Shown: positions 59,001 to 64,000 of the stretch, in pieces
Layout of the letters: the number at the start of each line of letters is the position of its first letter
Numbering within the stretch: the first letter of the stretch is position 1
NCBI RefSeq assembly: GCF_021155775.2
Contig: NC_060232.1
Location: forward strand, 33,347,089-33,411,088
From: Neodiprion pinetum
Taxonomy: Eukaryota; Arthropoda; Insecta; Hymenoptera; Diprionidae
DNA: 64,000 nt
Direction of reading: 5' to 3'
The notes under the pieces: generated by a model
The model's input: only the letters and a program-made list of their open reading frames with translations
What the model was told of the DNA's origin: nothing
Database searches by the model: none
Position numbers and translations under genes: made by a program

Positions 59001-62000
59001 CGAAGTATCCGATCACAATCGTAAAAGTTTTGTTGCCGTTCCCTTTGGCGGAGTTGTAGCGTTTTACATCAACAAGATTTTTTTCGCAATTACCGGTGAA
59101 ACAATTATCATACCTGCAGCCGACGAGAAAATTACTAATTTGAAGGATACTCGTCCTGCAGGAAATTATACGAGTGAAAGATCGAGGTTTCGTAATTTTT
59201 TCTTCATTAGGCGATAGTTACCTTGCAAATCTCGTCGAATGCCGTGAACAGAAAAGTGCAATTATGATCAACATAGACCGAGTAATGAGATTTCACCATA
59301 GAAAAAGTGACAGGAATTTTTATTCAAGAAATTAACTGATAGTTTCGCTTTGACCTAGCGTGATTCGTTGACACGATATTTTCCATTTCCCTTTACAACA
59401 ACATTTGTTTAACAAGTCTGTAAGGTATCATGAAACAAGAATGACTCACTCCTTTCCACGTGTTCTCCACAATTCGTCACCGTATTTTGAACCAACTAAA
59501 CGGCGGATATTGTTTCTCATTGAAACTCCCACACGGCTCGTTTCACTTCCTCCATTTCCGGCGCACGTGGACCGAACCCTGAATCGTAGGCGAGATCCGA
59601 CGAGATAGATCTCGGGCGTTAATTAGCACTTTCATCTCAAAACGCGGGATGAATCATGGGTCGCTCCTGCGTCGGTGGAAGCTCGAGCTTGCGGCAGGGT
59701 TCCGTGTAAGCTTCAAGTAGGCTGTGTAACGGAGAGTCGGACACGGGCTGGACTGCCAGATTCGCGGTGGCGAAACGGTGGGCGGCTATTCCGTTCCCAG
59801 CCGCAGGCAGCCGCAGGGATGAGAGACACGAAGGGCTGTAATTTTATTCGGGGAATTTGAGACACTTGAGCGGCATTAACGATAGGCAGAAAGTAAACGC
59901 ATGTAAGTCTCGGTTTAACGGATGAAATTCAATTAAGCCAATCACGAATTATATACTCCGCTTAGCGCGCGACCCTCCGCATGCATTGCGTGACGGTAAT
60001 CGACTTTGGCCATTCGCATTTGTAGGTACTCGAGACGCAAGTGCGTTGACTTATCAGACGTCCGAAGTGACCGGTGCAGGAATTTATCAATTTAAATGAT
60101 AATCGCCGAGGCCAGTGCAGTCTCTGTTCTCGATCTCAAAATCAAATGACTGGCTGCGAAAGCTCGGTTTGACATCCGGTTCGCATCCGTTATCCTTGGA
60201 TCTTGGCGGACTGAAACGATTCTACGAATCCGAGGTTCCAATGATCCCGGATTGAAAAGAGGTGAAGAAAGTCGAATAGATCATTTCGACCAATTTATTG
60301 TCTGAAATTTCTATCGATTAATAGAAATTAAATAGCCGTTATTAGCGCGATAATTACAGAGGTTAGAATTTCGTAACTAAGAATTATTTAAATTCTCGTA
60401 ACGCCCGATTCGGCCGTGACCCTGACGCTCGTTTCAGAGATTACTTATTAATTGATCCCGTCACGCTGGCCGTGAAAGATCTATTGCCGCAGTTCATAGC
60501 CGGTTTAATGCTGCGAGTTCAAGTTTAGGCACTGCAGCAATTGAACAAAAAAGTCCGCGGAAACGAAAACAACATTTTCTGCCCATCGGACCAATGTCAA
60601 TGTTTCGGTGCAGAATTCGTGCTTTCATCGCATTCACAGTTTGCTGGTCAAAAAAGTGAAAAGAGTACCGCCTTGAAATGTTATTTCACGCTGCGCGTAT
60701 CAAATTTCAAGAAGTACCGAGTCACGCTATTTCAATTCTTCAATAATTCTATTCAGCAAAATTCTTTTATACATTTGGATATTTCTAAGCGCTCGATCAA
60801 GGAGAACACTAATTCTCTCGTTTCTCAGTCTTGTTCCTTACTCATTTTGATTATTTAACATTACGTAACAGGCTCTTCTCGTCTCTGGCAGCGAGTGCGC
60901 CGCGTTATTGTGACATAACGGAGAGGGGGAAAAGAGAGCGCTGCAAATAGTGGAAGAAAAAACCAATTGCACTCTGTGACCCAGATGTTGTTAAGCTCGC
61001 GAGGCTCGAGCCGTGTCTCGGTCTCCACGAATCAGAGTATTTCTCAGCCTACACACCCACTTGTTGCGTATAGCACTCGAGGCTACCGAAGGCTTTGACG
61101 TCACAGACACTCCTCCAATCTTGAATAATGCGCATGGTAATTTAGCGAACAGCGTGACCCGTGGCCGTTGAGTTTCGCAGTTGCGATCATCGGTGCCGAG
61201 TGACGACAGTACATTCATTGTTTTTCAACCCGTTCGCAAACCGGATTGTTGTTATAATCTTTCCAATTCACTGACGCACTTCGACCCGTTGTTTTAAATT
61301 TTACGCTCGTTGACGCAGCTTTTCGAACCTTTGTTCAGTAAATTTTGAACGTTCTGGTACTCGGTAAAACTCAGTTATTATTTATGCTGAAATTCTGCTG
61401 AAAGACACCGACGTTTCGACATTAAGCTTGCGAAATCAAGTCAGCGCTGCGATTTGTGCAAAAAAGCCTTGATTATTTCAGCTTTGAAGTCTCTTGAAGA
61501 TATGTGTGACAAAAACACGAGTGTTCCTTGATTTGTGTCAGTCACACCTCGTTCAATGGCCTTCGACATATATCCTGTTTAATTTCGTTTATTTCAGAAC
61601 AGAGGATTGAGCCACTTAAAGCACTCATTATCTGAGGTTGGATTCCTGCATGATCCCGTTATCTGGAGTAGTAATTTATTAACGATCTTATGTAACGTAA
61701 ACTGGGAAATTTTCGTGCGCAGATGATGTAAGAACAAACACGGTGTTGAATACCGAGTGGAATATTTCAAGTCTCATTAAACTTATATCCACTTTGCCGT
61801 ACGCGATTTGAATATGCGACCGCGTACAGAACGAATAGATTTATCTGGAAATGTACGGTTTGCATGAAAGTAATGCGGTAATGCCTCTGTCTGGTATTGT
61901 TAGCAACAAGGAAGGCGATAAATCTAATGACTCAGAACTCGCCTGGCCTGTGGAAGAATTTGCCTGTCCACCACCCACAAACGCCCACTCGAATGGCGGT

Positions 62001-64000
62001 GGAAATCATGCGCTGTTCATAAAAGTTTTATCGGCACAAGTTCTCCCCTGCGGATAAATCGATCTCGAACAATCATATCGAGCGGAAAGCTGTCAATCCA
62101 CTGGCGGTAAATTATTGTTTAGATAAATCCACAACCGAGACTATGATCGCATTGCTCGTATCAACCGGAGGAAACCATATATCGTTCTAAGTGCATCGGG
62201 CATCTGTTCAGGGGTTAAGAGGCTCCGGGGAGAAATTAATCTCCACTCAATCACACTCAACTACTGTATATACATATGTGACGGGTTTATTTTTGCGCAG
62301 CTTGATCATTGAAGAGCGGAAAATCCTTAGAAATTATTACAGGTTAACTTGCAAGAGACAAACAGCTCCATTAAATGCGTTACACAATGAATAGGTTTAC
62401 TCTTTTAATACGACTAGTACGTCTTTGATTGGAAGATTAGATTTCACATCGCACGTAAACATCATCCTATATTCTCCACGTCACGCCGCGTATTGCGCAG
62501 AAGTTGTAATTAAACGAAAAAATATTGCTTCACGGAATTATCAAAACGCCTTATTCAATGTTTTGTGGTATTCGTAATGCTTGCGTTCATCAATGGGAAA
62601 TCTACGTGTCTTCGCAAAAGACGAGTGGGTAAAATACGCGATTCAGATACACAGCGAAGCGAATGTACCTTGTTAACCCATCGCGAGAAAAGTTCGATCA
62701 ACACGTTTTCCCGATCTAAAGTGATCGTTTCTGCACTTGGCACGTCCCTGATGGAATCAAGTTTCTACTAACCTTGTCCACCTCGCTAAGAAGGGCGACA
62801 TTGAAATGCAACGACTAATGCTATTGCCTCTCACACGTTCAATAGTGCGTACGAATGTGCGTCTATCAATCCAATGCCATAATCCGCATGAGAATTATAT
62901 CTTGGAGCCGATAAATGTCACACGAGAATACTTCCGAAGTTTTGCGAGTTTTTTTATTAAATGATACATGTTCGCAACCACTTATCTCATATCGTAATAC
63001 TTGTTAAAAATAGCCCAGTCGTATATCTTCATGTGAGACTTATCGGTGGATTGGATTTGACTTCTTAATTAGGTAGGGATTTTGCTGATATATCACCGTT
63101 TTTCGCTAATACGATCGCAGTACGCTTTCAATGTTTATAAATAACTGTCACGTTTTTACGTAACTCGAGTATGAAAAATGTATGCACAGCTTTATAGCAT
63201 GCGTGGTTGTTTGAATTTTCCCCTAACACACGCGTCAATAAACCAATGGAGTTTTTATTTCACACTTTCATACAGTTCGTATACCATATGTTTACATAAC
63301 GACAATGCGCAATTGTTGTAAATTTGTGAACTTGGCACAGATGGTCGTTCGGCATAAGTCAGGCGGTTCTGCGGTATAATTTTTGTCAAAAAAAAGGCTG
63401 AATTCTCAATCAAGCGTCGAAATTAAAGCCAAGAGAGCGGTTGCTAAATCACGTGACTTGTAACTTAAATACTACAGCAGAGATAAGTAACTGTGCACGA
63501 AGAATCTCAACGATGACAAAGAGAAAAGGTACCTAACATTTATACGTTATAAACGGTGCTTCGCCCGAGGAATGACTTTACGATATGTTAAGATATGCCC
63601 CAATTATGATATATCTGTGCACTGAATTCACTTAACTTATGCTAATCATCGTTCAAGTCGTCTTTCGGCGATTCTAACAAACGACACAATAGCATGTGTG
63701 ATTAACGAAGGCGGAAAATTAGCGTCAAGATGGTCCTCGAAATGTGATCAAACCTTCCTCACGCGTTTATCGGTTTAAGCTACTTTTTTGTTGGCTCCAG
63801 GTGAGCCAGTCAAACTGCGACTCTGATTTCACGTTGGGTTGTTAATTCATCGAATTGTTATCGCGATAAGTAAATCGGTAGGTACCGGTACCTGAAGAGG
63901 ATACCGGTCATTGGTCCCAAGTGTCGGTTCGGATACTTGAGTTTGGAATGCCGTAAGATTCTCTACGCCTTGAATTAATCACAGAGCACGTCGATACGTG
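53000..64000. other. No gene seen; several GC-richer patches
   Basis: Open frames here are short, Arg/Ser-rich in the GC-richer patches (about 53.0-53.6 kb and 57.8-58.5 kb), and occur on both strands at once. That is what CpG-rich non-coding DNA gives. The region could be intergenic, or a large intron of a gene that continues beyond the window. No repeats with clear ends were noticed. Confidence 0.4.

Overview
This window is eukaryotic nuclear DNA from an insect. It has short spliced exons with GT/AG borders, AT-rich introns, a family of divergent ionotropic receptors (IRs), a lysosomal-type beta-galactosidase with animal gene structure, and scattered small transposon-like repeats. A hymenopteran, possibly a sawfly, is my guess from the overall look; nothing in the sequence proves the order.

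Layout. 1-7.0 kb: no gene that I can support, only a small inverted repeat and a GC-richer stretch near 4.1-4.8 kb. 7.0-8.35 kb: a decayed leucine-rich-repeat gene that keeps a TATA box and a signal peptide. 8.8-18.75 kb, plus strand: a tandem array of four IR loci. Three are intact (A, C and D, 607, 607 and 600 aa, identical three-exon design with exons 1 and 2 of exactly 819 and 655 nt). One (B) is a truncated pseudogene. A and C are near-identical over about 2.7 kb, introns and upstream DNA included, while their 3' flanks and the B/D pair are much more diverged. This points to recent duplication or gene conversion. 19.2-19.4 kb: a GC-rich, tRNA-derived SINE-like element.

20.2-33 kb, minus strand: a long multi-exon gene for an arginine/serine-rich nuclear-type protein. 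I assembled it from eleven exons with continuous phase (about 436 aa), but do not recognise the family. Its introns carry a ~30-bp tandem repeat, a 22-bp minisatellite, and an ~885-bp TTAA-flanked MITE inserted into that minisatellite. Upstream of its start lies a ~665-bp foldback element. 35.7-39.56 kb, minus strand: a complete ten-exon GH35 beta-galactosidase (627 aa) with both catalytic glutamates.

40.6-46.1 kb, minus strand: two neighbouring genes for secreted low-complexity proteins. Each has a TATA box, a 7-nt first coding exon (ATGAAAG) and a signal peptide completed by exon 2. One is an acidic Ser/Thr/Glu-rich protein (257 aa). The other is an Ala/Ser-rich protein (706 aa) with eleven 34-residue repeats. 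46.1-64 kb: no supportable gene; it may be intergenic or intronic DNA of a gene outside the window.

The points most worth following up are the mosaic history of the IR array, the paired secreted repeat-protein genes and the unrecognised RS-rich gene with its repeat-laden introns.
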